Of a stretch of 64,000 nucleotides of DNA, positions 18,701-31,400 are shown piece by piece (within the stretch, counting starts at the first letter, position 1; each line of letters opens with the position of its first letter). The DNA comes from Mansonella perstans (lineage: Eukaryota > Nematoda > Chromadorea > Rhabditida > Onchocercidae), in the NCBI GenBank assembly GCA_037074765.1, contig JBAMDO010000149.1, positions 620,001 to 684,000 of the forward strand. The letters are read 5' to 3'. Both the position numbers and the translations under genes were made by a program. Below the pieces are notes generated by a model. That model worked only from the letters and a program-made list of their open reading frames with translations. It was not told the origin of the DNA and did no database searches.

Positions 18701-21700
18701 AGAAGGTTTTTATTTGAAATGTTTAAAAAATAGATTAAATTAGTAAGGTTATTTCAGAATGACACATACGACATTTCAAGCTTGCATTTGAACCTTTCTC
18801 GGAAGAGTTAACGGCTAGAAAGTTACACGGACCTTCAGCAATATTCTACATTTTGAATATTCTACAATATTCTACAGCTTTACGCTTTATACAGTTATCT
18901 TCTAGATTTCGATTGCTTAACCAATCCTTGCAATTCTTGTTATCTACAAAAGCTGTTCAGAAATTTCACTGAATTCCAAAATTACATCTGTTGCTTATAA
19001 TAATTTGCATTTTGCATTCATGAGAGCAAACCTGAACGTTAACTGGTTTCCCGTCGAATGACCAAACAGTAACTGGTAGTGAGTAGAACGGAATCCGTAA
19101 CACAGTACTTAGCGGATGGGAATTTGAATTATATACAACAATAGTTCCGTTACCGTAGAATCGGAAAAATTAAAAAAGATTCTGAAGGGAAAGAATATTC
19201 TTTCCTACATCGCTGCAAAATTCTTAATGAGAATACAATTAAAGTTAGCGACGAGATGGCGCACAAACATCTTTGAGCTTCCAATAACATTATGTTTCTG
19301 AGCATCGTGAACCATTCAACAATATCAGAGATTTTTGAATCTCCTCGAGAGCACCGACTAACTGCTATTTTTATTAAAGACCAGTTATTTCTCTTTCATT
19401 ATCATATATTCCAATACCCACTGGTCAACCTTTTTAGATACAGTGTTGCATAAGGTAAGAAATACAAGAGCTGAAGTAGGAAAAAATCTAACAACATTGA
19501 AAGAAGAAGAAACCTGGTAGAATTACATATTGTTACGTTGATATCGCGGCAAATGATTTGTTTTTCGGGAACCATTTTGTTCTGTTTGGGAATTAACTTC
19601 ATAAATACATCGTTGATAGCTACCTCAAAATAGAAAAAATCAATATATTGGAGATCTTTTGAAAAAATTACGAATATGAGAAATGTTATTGGATATTTTT
19701 CATAATATCGCTTTGGCCATTGAAAGCTTCATAAATGTGCTAGGACTAAAGCTAAATATTTTTAGAGGAACTGTTTTCCTTAATCACTTTTCGCATTTCT
19801 TCTAATTTTAATAACAGCAACAAAAAGATAATGCGACAAACAACTAATACTTCGGCCTCGTCCCAACCATGAGAAAGGCGGAGTTCATAATCTCTGGTGA
19901 CATTTTCCCGTGCTGTGCCACTGAAATGAAAATTCAAAATAAAATGAAAACAGTAATTTTTGATGATTTCGCGTTTGCATCAACAAATTAATGCAAAAGT
20001 AATTTGGACTAGTTGCGCACAATATGTCAGCTAGAGACTTTTATCTTGACTGCTGTTTCTAAATTAAAATATTGAAAATGCTCGTGCTCGCACACTGTAA
20101 CAGATAAGGTTGAAATTCTTTTCTCACCAAAGAGTAAAAGTAGGCGTTAGAAGAAGTGAAAGTATTACGTAACAGCATCATGATGTTGCGCAAGTGCCAC
20201 GGCATTTCGCAGTATGTTATTATTTGTCGTTTGCATTATAGATGATTGAAGTTGCTTAACAAGCTGTAATAATCTAGTCCTCTAAGCCATTTACGTAACA
20301 AAGTAAATAATAATAAGTGCATTTCAGTCTTTGCTGAGTGCATGGACAAACTATTTCGTTGCCTCTTTTTGACCGAAAATAACCAAACATTCGGGAATTA
20401 AGAAAGTTTCTCTTTTTCTTTTCAGTTCAAGTGATTCTATCTACATATCTGTGCTTTAAATTTGTGCAAACTTGTTAACTTGGACTTTGAACAAGCAACT
20501 TCGTACCTGCAACAATGCACTACTCTGTCGAATGAAGCCCTTAAATGTGGGCCTACTGGTGAAGAAACCAGTCCAGTAGCTATGCTCAGCGGATGCATAA
20601 GGAAAAAAATCATCCAGTTTCCTCGGTAATCTTGGATGCGCTTCTTTCAGTGCCATTAGATAACACGAAGGTGTCGAATAAAAGATATTAATTTTTGCAT
20701 TCAAAGTCTGAAAAGATGTTGGCACTGTGAAACTTTTCATGATTCAAATTTGAACTGTTCGAACGAATTAAATGATTTCAAGATATACTTTGTTTTTCTG
20801 AATAAGTGAAATGAGTTTATCGAGATTGATATACCATTGATTTGCTGCCGTATATTGAAAATCGCCTCCCATTAGAAGCATCAAATGATTAGTTCGTTGA
20901 TGCAAAGCCTAAGAGAGAAATGATAAACTTCATATTATAATTGTTCAAATGAAGCTGAAATAATTAAAATTCAATGTTTGTTTCTAAATATATGCAACAG
21001 TGGGAAACCTGTCTTTTTACGTATTCAATGAATTCGTTGACAAGCTGGACAGCATTATACTCTTCCAAATATGCTTCATCCATAATTGGTTCATCGAGGC
21101 ATTCACGATCAAAACAAAACCCTGGTGGTGGGCCATAGCTGTCCCAGTAAAATGCACCTGTTAAGATGTTCGTTTCTGAAATATTCTTGCAATTATTTAG
21201 ATACTGTTGAGATTTCATTTTCATCCTTTATGCAAATACTACAACATAATTCTTACTGAGATCATCAGAACTATCCCAAACAAATTCCAGGCTCGAATTT
21301 CGCACACGGACTTCTTTTTCTAAGAAATGAAGACGAGAAAAGAAAACAGCTTCAAAATCCATCTGGAAAAAGTGGGTGAAAATTAGTTCTCTTTTCATTT
21401 TAGCTTTAATGAATTAATTATAGTGAATCAATCATCTTCTATTCTTTTTCCTAATTTCGATTCTATTTTTGCTTCTCCATCTTCTTTCATTCTTTTAGAT
21501 AATTTAATGTCTCATATTGTTAGGAATTTTATCAATAGATACTCAAAAAAAGATCAGTTATTGCCAAAACGAGCTCAAGTTAATTAAAAGTTTGATTTTC
21601 AAAAGCTAACCAATGCTAGTAAATTAGCCATTTCTCGACTATGACCAAATGGGTCGATTTGCCATGCGACATGTGGAGTTCCACAATCGCCAAAATATTT

Positions 21701-22624
21701 TTTTAAAGTTCGCAGACCGAGTGTCATTTGATCAATAATATCAACGTAATAAGCTGCAGCTTCATCGTTTTGTACCCAACCACCACCAACAAATTCGATT
21801 TGCCCCAAAATTAGATAATTTATTGTACAAAATCCATCTGACCTCTTAGTCTTAACTTTTCGATATGCTTACCTTGCTGGACAAGTTTTTGCATTCGCTT
21901 CTTTTGCTTGTCATTAACGAGCCAACGCCACAGAAATGACGTCTCGCACCACGTAAAACGTCTGTTTTCATCCTTTTCTAACTCGTCTATTACAGTATTG
22001 AGAATGTATTGCACTCCAGTTGCTGTTTTTTTTTTCTGAGCTGCAAAATGGTTTTTCACTTGTACTGTTTTAATTCGATACCAATTTATAAATATTTGAA
22101 AATAATTTCGAAATTATTCAATCAACCAATAACCGACATCCATAGTAGTACTGATCAATAGTTTTAATCCAGCCTGGATCATCATGCGTATGACAGATTA
22201 GGTGAATATTCAGTACATCTTTTTCCCCGCTCCAGCGATTACATTTCTAGAATTCTAGTTCATAATAATGTTTAATTTCATCTTGCAGGACAAAAAAAAA
22301 AAAAAAATTTAACAGTGTCGGAAACTTATCACAATTCATAAATGATAGTAACATTCTAAAATGATTAGTCACATTTGTTTCTTTAAGTATAATGCTATCC
22401 TAACAAAAAATTCTTGCGACACTTATTACTTTCATGAAAACTATAACTAAATTGTCATGTTTAAATCAACTTCCATCGCTGTATTCTGTAAACTTTAAAT
22501 ATAAAATTTCACATACATTCCAACTGCATGAATCGCTTTGAACACCTGCAGCAAGAGAGTATCTCAATAAATTTATTCGAAAAGTCAGTATAATAAATAG
22601 CAGCATTACCAACATTTCTTTCAT
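15793..22624 (-). CDS. aman-1: Lysosomal alpha-mannosidase (GH38)
   Basis: Twenty-one inferred exons: 22624-22517, 22246-22138, 22040-21873, 21804-21611, 21362-21257, 21175-21009, 20908-20789, 20707-20507, 20263-20169, 19920-19845, 19623-19514, 19152-19032, 18625-18504, 18374-18329, 18029-17813, 17707-17584, 17428-17327, 17123-16958, 16846-16610, 16454-16305, 15993-15793; about 979 aa (human MAN2B1 1011). It starts with a signal peptide ([13 protein letters not shown]). GH38 catalytic features: HTHDD (55-59), IDPFGHSRE with the nucleophile Asp at about 179, and QHHDA (417-421) giving the last zinc ligand. Later landmarks are [26 protein letters not shown] and TDRSHGG. The enzyme removes alpha-mannose from N-glycans in lysosomes. 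Three junctions (3/4, 11/12, 15/16) keep frame only with GG in place of AG at the intron end. The 46-nt exon 14 is inferred from phase alone. If the GG sites are not spliced, the gene is broken. Confidence 0.9.
17708..17812 (-). other. alpha-mannosidase intron 15, GT...GG boundary or one-base shift
   Basis: Exon 15 ends GAG GCG G with donor gttcta. The acceptor reads tttgcagggttcatt. Cutting after cag adds one G too many and gives a stop four codons later; cutting after cagg restores the frame ([11 protein letters not shown]), which aligns without gaps to the family between FRPN and SQV. A single extra G in the assembly would explain it equally well. Confidence 0.5.
19153..19513 (-). other. 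alpha-mannosidase intron 11, GT...GG boundary
   Basis: Exon 11 ends in phase 2 (ACC AG, donor gtttct). The conserved frame resumes at AAC GGA ACT ATT GTT GTA TAT AAT (NGTIVVYN). The only nearby AG (cccttcag, exon from 19181) either leads to a wrong frame or, in the right frame, meets TAA four codons in. Ending the intron at attctacgg restores phase exactly, giving Ser-Asn-Gly-Thr. Confidence 0.55.
21805..21872 (-). other. alpha-mannosidase intron 3, GT...GG boundary
   Basis: The donor follows LVQQ with a good gtaagc. The next conserved codons, Gly-Gln-Ile-Glu-Phe, start right after taattttgg. There is no AG between about 21841 and the exon; the last AG (ggtcag) would give an intron of about 32 nt and 12 foreign residues. 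Reading through hits a stop 17 codons on. The in-frame solution is a 68-nt intron ending GG. Confidence 0.6.
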
Positions 22625-25600
22625 GATTCTTCAACAACTGCCGGACCATGAATACAATGGGCAATAACATACGGAGCATAATTAATGTCTTTCATATGTT
22701 TACAGAACGTATCGACGAATGCGGAAGGCATAAAATTGGAACAATGACTAACTTTTTTTAGACAATTCCATATTATTTCGAAATTGTTTCTTAGGAATTC
22801 CATAGCAATGAAAATACAACTTAAAATCACTATAGCTTTGTTGGCTATTTAAAAAAGAGCCAGAAGAAAGGTGACATTAAACAAACAGAGAGGAACGATT
22901 TGTTGAAGGAGTATTTTGAGTGACATGAATACACAAACAATACATAGAAGTAAAAGGATTACCTAACCATATCTCTCGGATGGCACTCTAACCTTCAGTT
23001 ATGAAGTTAACAAATTCCTGTAAAATGGATATTAGCATTTTTGTTTACTGCTAGTATTTTAAATTCTCTTCGAGGAAATAAACTAAATATCGAAAGGTCT
23101 ATTTAGATTAAAAAAAAATAGCTTATATGAGTCAGTATCAGCATGCTTTTTCACAAGGTCATATCGAAGTAAGTTATACATTAAATGGTAATAAATCATC
23201 TAATAACACTACCGCTCTACACAAACTATCAGCCATTTCAAACGGAATCACATTTTTCATTTGCAAATGTTAACTGTTGTTCTTGGTTCTGATATATCGA
23301 TTGAAGGTTGCTAAATTGAACTGTGCCACAACGACAGATCTGCCAAATTTTAGCAGCTGTTAGCAGATCCGGCCGTAAGTAGTCAATCCTTTTCAAATCT
23401 CTTTAGTCTGAAAATCTTTTAACTTTAAGCTTTATTGTCCTTTTAATCGCTTTATTGTTCCGTTAATCCCAGCACATTATGAGTCTGATCATAGAGAATT
23501 TTTTTCCCTCATCTTTTGTTTTTGTCTATTAATTTTAGTCATGCAGAAAAGCCATGACCGCGATGCCAGTGTCCTATAATAATAGTGTTAAATTTTTTAT
23601 GATGTTTACGACTGGCAAATGTTTTCGAGGATACATTTTTAATTTTCGATGATTAGAGGACATCTGCCTCTTCCTCCTTCAGTCACAACTCTTCCTTCTT
23701 GTATTTCTGCCAGTAAAATATAAAGCTGCTGCTGTATTTGAAATTATTTTCTGCGCGTCCAAATGCACCCAATGAGGCGCTGTTGGAATTTACTCTATGA
23801 ATCAATAAAAAATTTCAAGTTTCTGGTTGGTACCCCTCATCAAAATTTTGTTTATTCCAAATTTTATTACAATTTTATAATGCTTGAATGGAACAATTAA
23901 CTTTATATATTTACTCTCGTTTTTGCCAATGTTTGTCACTATCCGATGACGGAGCAATAACAAAAAAGAGAATAAGTAATAATTTAATGATTTTCTAAGT
24001 AATAATTTAATAAAAAAATAAGTAATAATTTAATGATTTTCTAAGTAATAATTTAATAAAAAAATAAGTAATAATTTAATAAAAAAAAAGAATAGTAATA
24101 ATTTAATAATGGACAAGTAATAATTTTCTGATTTAGAAATTATGAGAAAATCATAAATCTATTAAATGGAAAGTATGTCTTCACTGCGCTTTTCTGCGCT
24201 TTTCCTTTCAATGCGTTAATTTGGAACATATTGGAATAGTGTGGCGGTTTATCAAAGAGTGGTAAATATACCTGGACATCTTTTATCATTTGCCGATACT
24301 TTTTAATCCTTCTTTTTGATCAATAATGTTATAGTAAAATGAATACCCGATTGCTAGTGGATGGATCTTTACTTAATCAATTCTTGCTGTCAATTCATTT
24401 AATTTAAGTATTTATGTAATTAGAAAACTACACTTTTATGGTTAATTTCGAGTACTGTGTGCTATTTCATATTTAGAAATGCTATGATGTATGTATGGGT
24501 GTATTAAGAATTTTTTCTCAAAATAGAAAGTTATTTTTAAACCAATGATTCATCGTAAAGTCGGATGTCATTTATGAGCAATGATTCATCCACTTTTACC
24601 ATAGCTTAACCTTCAACAACAATCCAATGCAATGTGAAATCAATATGGGCCTGTATGTTCATTCTCACTTGTCGTGACGAAAGAAAAGCGGTGATAGCAC
24701 ACGACAAATTGGATTTCTATGATCTTGACAATCATTTTGTATGTATGCACATATATTACGGAATGTTTACCTAAATAACAATTCGAACAATCCTGAAAGA
24801 AATAACAAGTGTACATATGTTTGCTAGCAAAAAGTTTATGTCAATTCAGAAAGTATAAATTGATGACAATTTTACAAAGTATTACCTCCGTTACCATTTT
24901 TACTGATTTTGCAATTATGTTGAGTAAATGAGTTTGTTCTACTTCATTTCTATTTTGTTGTCTGTGTTGTGGTTAATTATTGCTACCGGTTAGTTTGAGA
25001 GAAGGTTAGAGAAAATAATTTCTTGAAATTGAAAATTTGAAACGTTTTCAAAGAGTTTTATTTTGCAAAAGATGCCTCTTTGAAATAGTACAGATGAAAT
25101 TGTAATAAACAATTTCTCTGATACTCTCTCTCTGTTAATGTCGTAATTTGATACTCTGTTAGCGACGGAATCATTTGGTGGCACAAATGGAGGCTGCATG
25201 CCACTGAAAGGTGCAATACATTGCTTATCGGTTTGCTTCTCTTGTTCACTATTCCGAGAAATCACTTGTCCGTGATTTTAGAATAATGCACTAAAAGTCT
25301 TAATTCAAATGTACCGAACCAATCACAAAGGATGAGTATAATAATGTGGAAATAGGTGAAATAACGCATGTTAACCTCTTGTAACCATTGATACATCATC
25401 ATCTCATGTGAATTTCTGTCCTGTTTATTTCAATCTTTCAAATTGTTAATATAAATTTTGAAGAAAGAAAGAAAAGTTGTTTAGAGTGTAAATGAAATAT
25501 GAACAATCGTAGTTAATCAGTAGTAGGCATATGTGAACTTCATGTTCAATAATACCTTTATATCTCAGTTATTTTAGTTATTATTAACAACTGCCAGAAA

Positions 25601-27281
25601 TATTGTTATTGCCTTTAAACATCACTCACTCAACAATTTCTTTACCATTATCGCTTCCATTTTGTTTTCCTTTGTCGAATCAAGCAATACTACAATTTGT
25701 TTTGAAGTTGAAAGTGGTTCTTCATAGTTTGTATATTGTGATGAAAGATAGTGAGTAATTCTTGCGAAGTTTAGAAAAATCTATTTTTATTCTACTCTCC
25801 TAAAATGTTATATTGAACTTGAAAAAATTTTTAATTCTATGGGAAAAGTAAAAGTCAAAAACTTAATTGAAAAAAAGACGTGAAGTGAAAATGAATTTGA
25901 ATGTCATTGAATATTTGTCATGGAACTAATTTCTCCTTATATTTGCTAATGTTACTCCGAGATCAGTGTTTTTCTATGAATTCTTCTTGTTTGACGAGCA
26001 TCATTCCATTGCCAAATTTTAAATCTCCAGTATATCATTTTTAGTTTGTTCTTTCAAAAACTGAAACGCTGCTCTTGAAAATTCTTGAAACTGTTCAAGT
26101 TTTGTTGAACATACTTTTAAAATAGATTTTGAAAACATACATTTGACCAGAAGATGTTTTGCTACAATATGATGAGGTTTTGTTGATTTTGGAAAAATTG
26201 TATTACATTAATTTAGAAAAATGGATCTTTTCAAGTTTATGGAACAGCCGTAAAAATTCCTGGAAGTTCTAGCAGTTAGTGGTTTAGTGTTTTAATTACT
26301 AGTAACATTTTTATGGGATAGTTTAATTAATTATGAGGACACTGTTAATTAATGAGTTACAATAGCTTTCATTTGAATATGGTAACAAATTAAAAAGTGA
26401 TGCATGTGCTCCTTTAATTGAGAGAATTTTTCTTTTTGTCATTGAATTCATTCAATGTTGTAATTAACAAAGTAAACTACAAGAATTTTATTTTTATCTT
26501 TTCAAATAAGCGGAAGAATTTTTTCCTCATTTTGGCAAAAAAAGGGCCAAAGCACTGCCAGCATAAGTAATAGCTCACATAATTTGTATTGGTGATAGTT
26601 GACAATGTGGATGAATTTTCCGCTGTTTTTACCTATTGTTATGCACTTATGAAAGCTGCACTATTCTCAATAAGCAAAAAGGTTTATTGTCTCCTCGAGA
26701 GTTATCACAGTGCAAGAGTACTTGAAGGTGTTGTTCATCGACAGGATGGAGCAACATACGTAAGAGACTGCGCTGTAAAGGTACGCACTGAGTCAACCAC
26801 TCTAAATGTCAACGAAAAAGGAGTGATAAAAGATTATGGTTCTTTATGGGAAGTATGAATTTCTTTTTCTCCCACTCATCCCAGTCTTTTTTCGTTACTG
26901 ACATTTGACTTTGTCACTCCTTCCAATCTCAACTGAACGATTACTGGATCTGGTTTCTTTTGCATGTTTATATGTAGTCACCGCACTTATGTCACAATGC
27001 GTTCTTAGCATCTCCTGCATCATTTATTGTTGCCTCGATGATATCAGTTAGGGCTGTTATTTGGACTGAACTGTTAATGTGAGGTGGTATTTAGCTCTTT
27101 TACAGTTTCATAAATCGAACACATAGTGATTGACAAATTTTAATTTCTTTTTTTTTGTCGATTTCAATCTTTTCTTTTTTTGCTTTAACAGTGTAATGTC
27201 ATTTTTGGAAAATATTCAAGAATATGAAATGTTCGGTAATGATGATTTTTATTTAGTTATCAAAAAAAAAATATAATTTCA
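22625..27281. other. intergenic, about 4.7 kb
   Basis: Divergent region between the alpha-mannosidase start (-) and the MARVEL gene (+), so both promoters lie here. It includes the AT-rich tandem repeat at 23972-24131. A plus-strand open frame at 26589-26858 (89 aa, region rich in Val/Arg/Asp such as VVHRQDGATYVRD) has more protein-like composition than its neighbours and could be an upstream exon, but no matching donor/acceptor pair to the MARVEL exon was settled and no family was recognised. Confidence 0.45.
23972..24131. repeat. AT-rich tandem repeat, 23-bp units in 46-bp pairs
   Basis: About seven copies of a unit starting aagtaataatttaat. In the first four, two variants alternate, ending gattttct or aaaaaaat, which gives a 46-bp higher-order period; later copies degrade into gaatagtaataattt and ggacaagtaataatttt. 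No coding potential. Confidence 0.85.
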
Positions 27282-28486
27282 ATGTTTACAGATCCTACAG
27301 ATTTCGATTTCCACATTAAACTAACTAACACCACAACTCCAAGAAAAATGGGTGACATCAGCCTGAACACCCGATATTTGACTAGCAATCGCGGTATAAT
27401 CAAGATTGTGCAGATTGTTCTCGGTTTCGTCGTCTGCTCTTTTCTTTGCACTGCATGGTATTTTATGCAATCAGCTCCAAATTCCATTTAAGAATGACCG
27501 ATAGAAGATTTTTTTTAAAAAAAAAATTTATGCTAACTTATTCCAGTACAGTGGAATATCTTGGGAAACAAACATTGCTTGGGAGATGGTTTATTGCAAT
27601 TCATTTTATCATAAAATTTGGAAATTTAGATTAACTACTGCAGGTATGGCGGTCGATCATGTTTCGGTGAAGGTCGAATTGGATATTGCTCTGGATTGAA
27701 TTTTGTCGTTCTGATCATTAATCTTGTGGTTTTCATCGTCAATTTCCTCAACATCACTGCTTGGAAAATGGTTTACATTTATTAGAAATTTTTTGCTTTT
27801 TTATATTTTCCCACTATTTCACTGTTACATAATAGCCGAAAAGGATTAAGAGTCAGAAATGGAATGGAATTCAAAACGAAATTACAACGATTTTTTTTGG
27901 ATTTGAATAGACCGTATGTAAGTAGTAAGGATCTATTGATTGTGAAATATCACTCCTTTAAATGCAATGAGAATACTTGTATCATTTTCAGGAACGAATA
28001 TATTCGGCGGTGTGCGTGATTCTTTTTCTGATTGCATCAATCCTTTTGATCTGGTTCATCATTGAAATGGACAGTAGTCGAACTTCCCTCATCATTACCA
28101 CCGTTCGTAATTTTCTTGCTGTTATTCGGAAAGTTAAATTAGACAAAATTTTTCAAACTGAAATTACCGCCTAACTTTCGAAATTATAATCGATAACTGC
28201 AAACAATTTGCAAGGATTAGCCTCACATATTCAGTTTCATTTAGTTCGGCTTTACTTCAATACTGATTTGAGCTTTCGGGCTTAATCTTTGCTAACTTAA
28301 ATTCCACGACTTTTCCAATTTTGAGCTTACTATGCTACATCCGATTTAGTTCCTAATTACAAAATTCTTTATTCACTATAACTAAAAACCAAGTTTAATG
28401 TAATCTTATTTCAGGCCTGCCTCATTGTGGAATGTCTTTTGTTCCTTTGGGATGTAAAGATTCTTCAGGGCGAAGCTTCCAACTAA
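27282..28486 (+). CDS. MARVEL-domain four-pass membrane protein
   Basis: Four exons: 27282-27457, 27644-27770, 27992-28102, 28415-28486; 161 aa, all GT-AG and phase-consistent. The topology is four hydrophobic segments: residues about 39-58 (IVQIVLGFVVCSFLCTAW), 76-96 (LNFVVLIINLVVFIVNFL), 104-125 (AVCVILFLIASILLIWFII) and 139-156 (ACLIVECLLFLWDVKIL). A Cys-containing loop (GGRSCFGEGRIGYCSG) sits between the first two, as in CMTM/plasmolipin/synaptophysin-type MARVEL proteins. These act in vesicle trafficking and membrane apposition in the plasma membrane or endosomes. The short cytosolic N terminus before helix 1 (TRYLTSNRGIIK) is also typical. The start is tentative: the ATG overlaps a possible acceptor (atgtttacag), so an upstream first exon may exist. 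Confidence 0.8.
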
Positions 28487-31400
28487 TAGAGGATTGGAAA
28501 CGCTTCGAGCCGCCTCAACTTTTGACCTTATCACCAAACAGTGAATATTCATTCTTTTTCTCTTTGTCCTCCATACTTCAGGATCATTTAATTCAACATA
28601 ATTTACATCTCAATTTTATGCTAAAAAATTCTTTCCCAAAATGATTTTTCGTTTTCCGTCAAAATTTTATTTGCATTTACAATGATATTCCCACTTTTTT
28701 AAAACTGCATTCTTGTGTCCTGAGTAAATGAATTACTTTGCATAACTAATTGTGGAATGTAGACTCTCAAACCGCTTTTTATTTCGCTTTTTATTTTTTA
28801 TATCTTTTCAAACTTCTGCATCACAATTTTTTTCCTTGAAATCGCTTTAGCGAAAACCAAAAATTTAACCGTCCGAAGAAATGAGCAATTTTTCTCGAGG
28901 AGATTTATTTTTCGATAAGAATTGATTCGCAGTAATCATGGAAATCTCACGGATTCGTTCCCTATTGAAAGACTTCCTTTTAGTTTTCTGATCAAGTTCG
29001 ACCTATCCGCATTTCCTCATATGTCCTTCATCATGGTTTTTTTCTTCTGCTGTTTACTTTATGAACATTTATTCAGTTATTTTAAATGACATAATGAAAC
29101 GTTTTCGACTATTTCTGTTTTCTTTTGCATACAAAGACGAAAGATCACATTTAAGTATTTAAAAATAAATAGACTAGTTTGTGGTAGAAAAAGATCTCAC
29201 TTTTTTTCGAAATATTCATTTTTCTTTCAATCAAACAATAAAGGTTAATTTGCTAGCAAAGACTGAGACCTTTTTTTTTTAACACTTCGCAAATGCATTT
29301 TTTAAAATTTTTTGTGCTTCAAAATTTTTGAAGCCAATCTGCTCACTTCGAAGTCATCGACGTAAACTCTTCTGGCATCAGCCATTTATCATTGGTAAGG
29401 ATGGAATAAGGTGTTCTGTTCATTTCAGCAGCTCATTAAACATTTATGTTAGGATACGGTATGGCTTTCACTACCGGTAGAAGCTCTGTACAGTAATCCC
29501 TTACTTATACCTGATTATCAGTGAGACACATGTTAACGCATTTGAAACGCGTCTAAACGTGTGCTTTCCAAAATTCACAGTGATCGGTATCGAAAATATG
29601 TCACTATAAAAATGCCCGATCATTACAGTTTTTAGCAGCTCTATGTACGCTGGATCAGGTAACAGTGATTTGCCGTACATGTATTAAATTTCTACCATTG
29701 CATTAATAATGTTTTCAGTTGGTTCATATCTTTAGGAGATACCTAAATGATAACCCAATCATTTCCATAAGGTGACAAGCTTGAAAACATAAAGATGCAA
29801 AATGTAAAGAACCAATCGTATCTTTCTTGAAATACTTGATGATAAACGACATCCGTAATTGCAACAATTAATTGATCGTCATACTTCAAAGATGTATGTA
29901 ACTAATCTTGACATGCGTTTTTGTTCCAAGTACATTTTCTCATAAGATTAGCTGAACAATTTTTGAAATGAAATTTTAGAAAAAACGATTTGAGTCATAA
30001 GGAAAAAAAATTGAAACGTTATCATTCACTACATGCTACACAGTTAAAATCAATACAAAATACTGGAAGGAAAATTTGCTTCGGTCTTTTCCGACAGTCT
30101 TATATGGCTAGGATTTTGTATATGCTTCCGGTTGGGCACGTTTCAAATGAAAATAGCCCAAAATGTGAAAATAATTTGAAGCAAACTCCATACCGCTCTT
30201 CTAGGAATAATTCGTGAATTTATTTTATAATGGCTTTAATAATTTGCAAGGTGCTAAAAAATTATCTAAAGTCATGTGTAATCCTCTTGCAAAGCATAAT
30301 GGCTGTGTGCTAGATTTTGTGTTGGAAGAAATTCGCAATTATCTAATAAAAATTGAGATGCTGTTCATAAATCGGTCATTTTTCAAATTTTTTTTCAAAC
30401 TTTTTTTCGATGTTAGTATTTATTTGACATCTGGAAAAATTATTGCATCAAATTGCTTTTTTTGTATGAATTGTGTTAATGCTAAAATCCAAATGAATTT
30501 CTAAAATTAAAAAGAGATATTATCGATTTTGTTCTTGATTTAATTATTAGAAATGTGTCTTTTTGATAGAGTAAAATGTAAATGTTTTCTCAGTTATGTA
30601 TTATAACTTAAATAACACTCAAATTCGATTGATTTTTTGACTTACCTACTTTTTGAGTATATCTGAATGGTATATATATTTGAATATATCTGAATCGCTA
30701 CCATATTATCAACAAAATGGTGGCGATTTTAGTAGAAGAATGAGATATTCACAAAACATAACTGAGAAAACATTTACATCTTACTCTATCAAAACGACAC
30801 ATTTCTGATAATTAAATCAAGAACAAAATATACATGACAACGAGGTACCAACATATCATTAATTACTCTGAAAATTTAATTCTTGAGCTAAGTTAAAATT
30901 ATATGAACTTGAGTAAAAGAACTATCCGAATTGTTTAAGACTATTTATAACTGACTGCTTATTTTTAAAGGCAAGCTCGAAGAGTACTGGAATTTCCGAC
31001 TGTCGATTGTCTAATCACTTGCTTTTCATTGTTTCGCTTTTTAAAGATTTTTGAAGTGAAAGCGACGGCGAAATGAAAAGTGCTGGTAATTGAACCGTGA
31101 CAATTTTTTTTTAAATTAATGCAGATTTATTTCACTTCTCATTAGTTTTTTGGAATATTACGAGAGAAAATCACCTGAAAAGCCGTTCCGAGGAATACGA
31201 CCATTTTGTTTCAAATAGCAACCTCATATAAATGTAAAAGATGAAGTTTAAACTGTGTGAATTTCTCTGCCTCTTCCCTTTCAACATTATTATTATTAAA
31301 TCGACAGAAATAAATTAACTTTTTTGTTATGAATTGTTATGTATGAGATTGTTTAATTATTCATATTACTTCTAATGGAAATTATTCCTAATTACCTTTA

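Noticed and set aside
22621..22830. 69-residue minus-strand open frame next to the alpha-mannosidase start
   Set aside because: It begins at GTG and only touches the real first exon in another frame; the signal peptide starting at 22624 explains the locus.
26589..26858. 89-residue open frame upstream of the MARVEL gene
   Set aside because: More protein-like than most, but no domain and no phase-matched junction could be shown.
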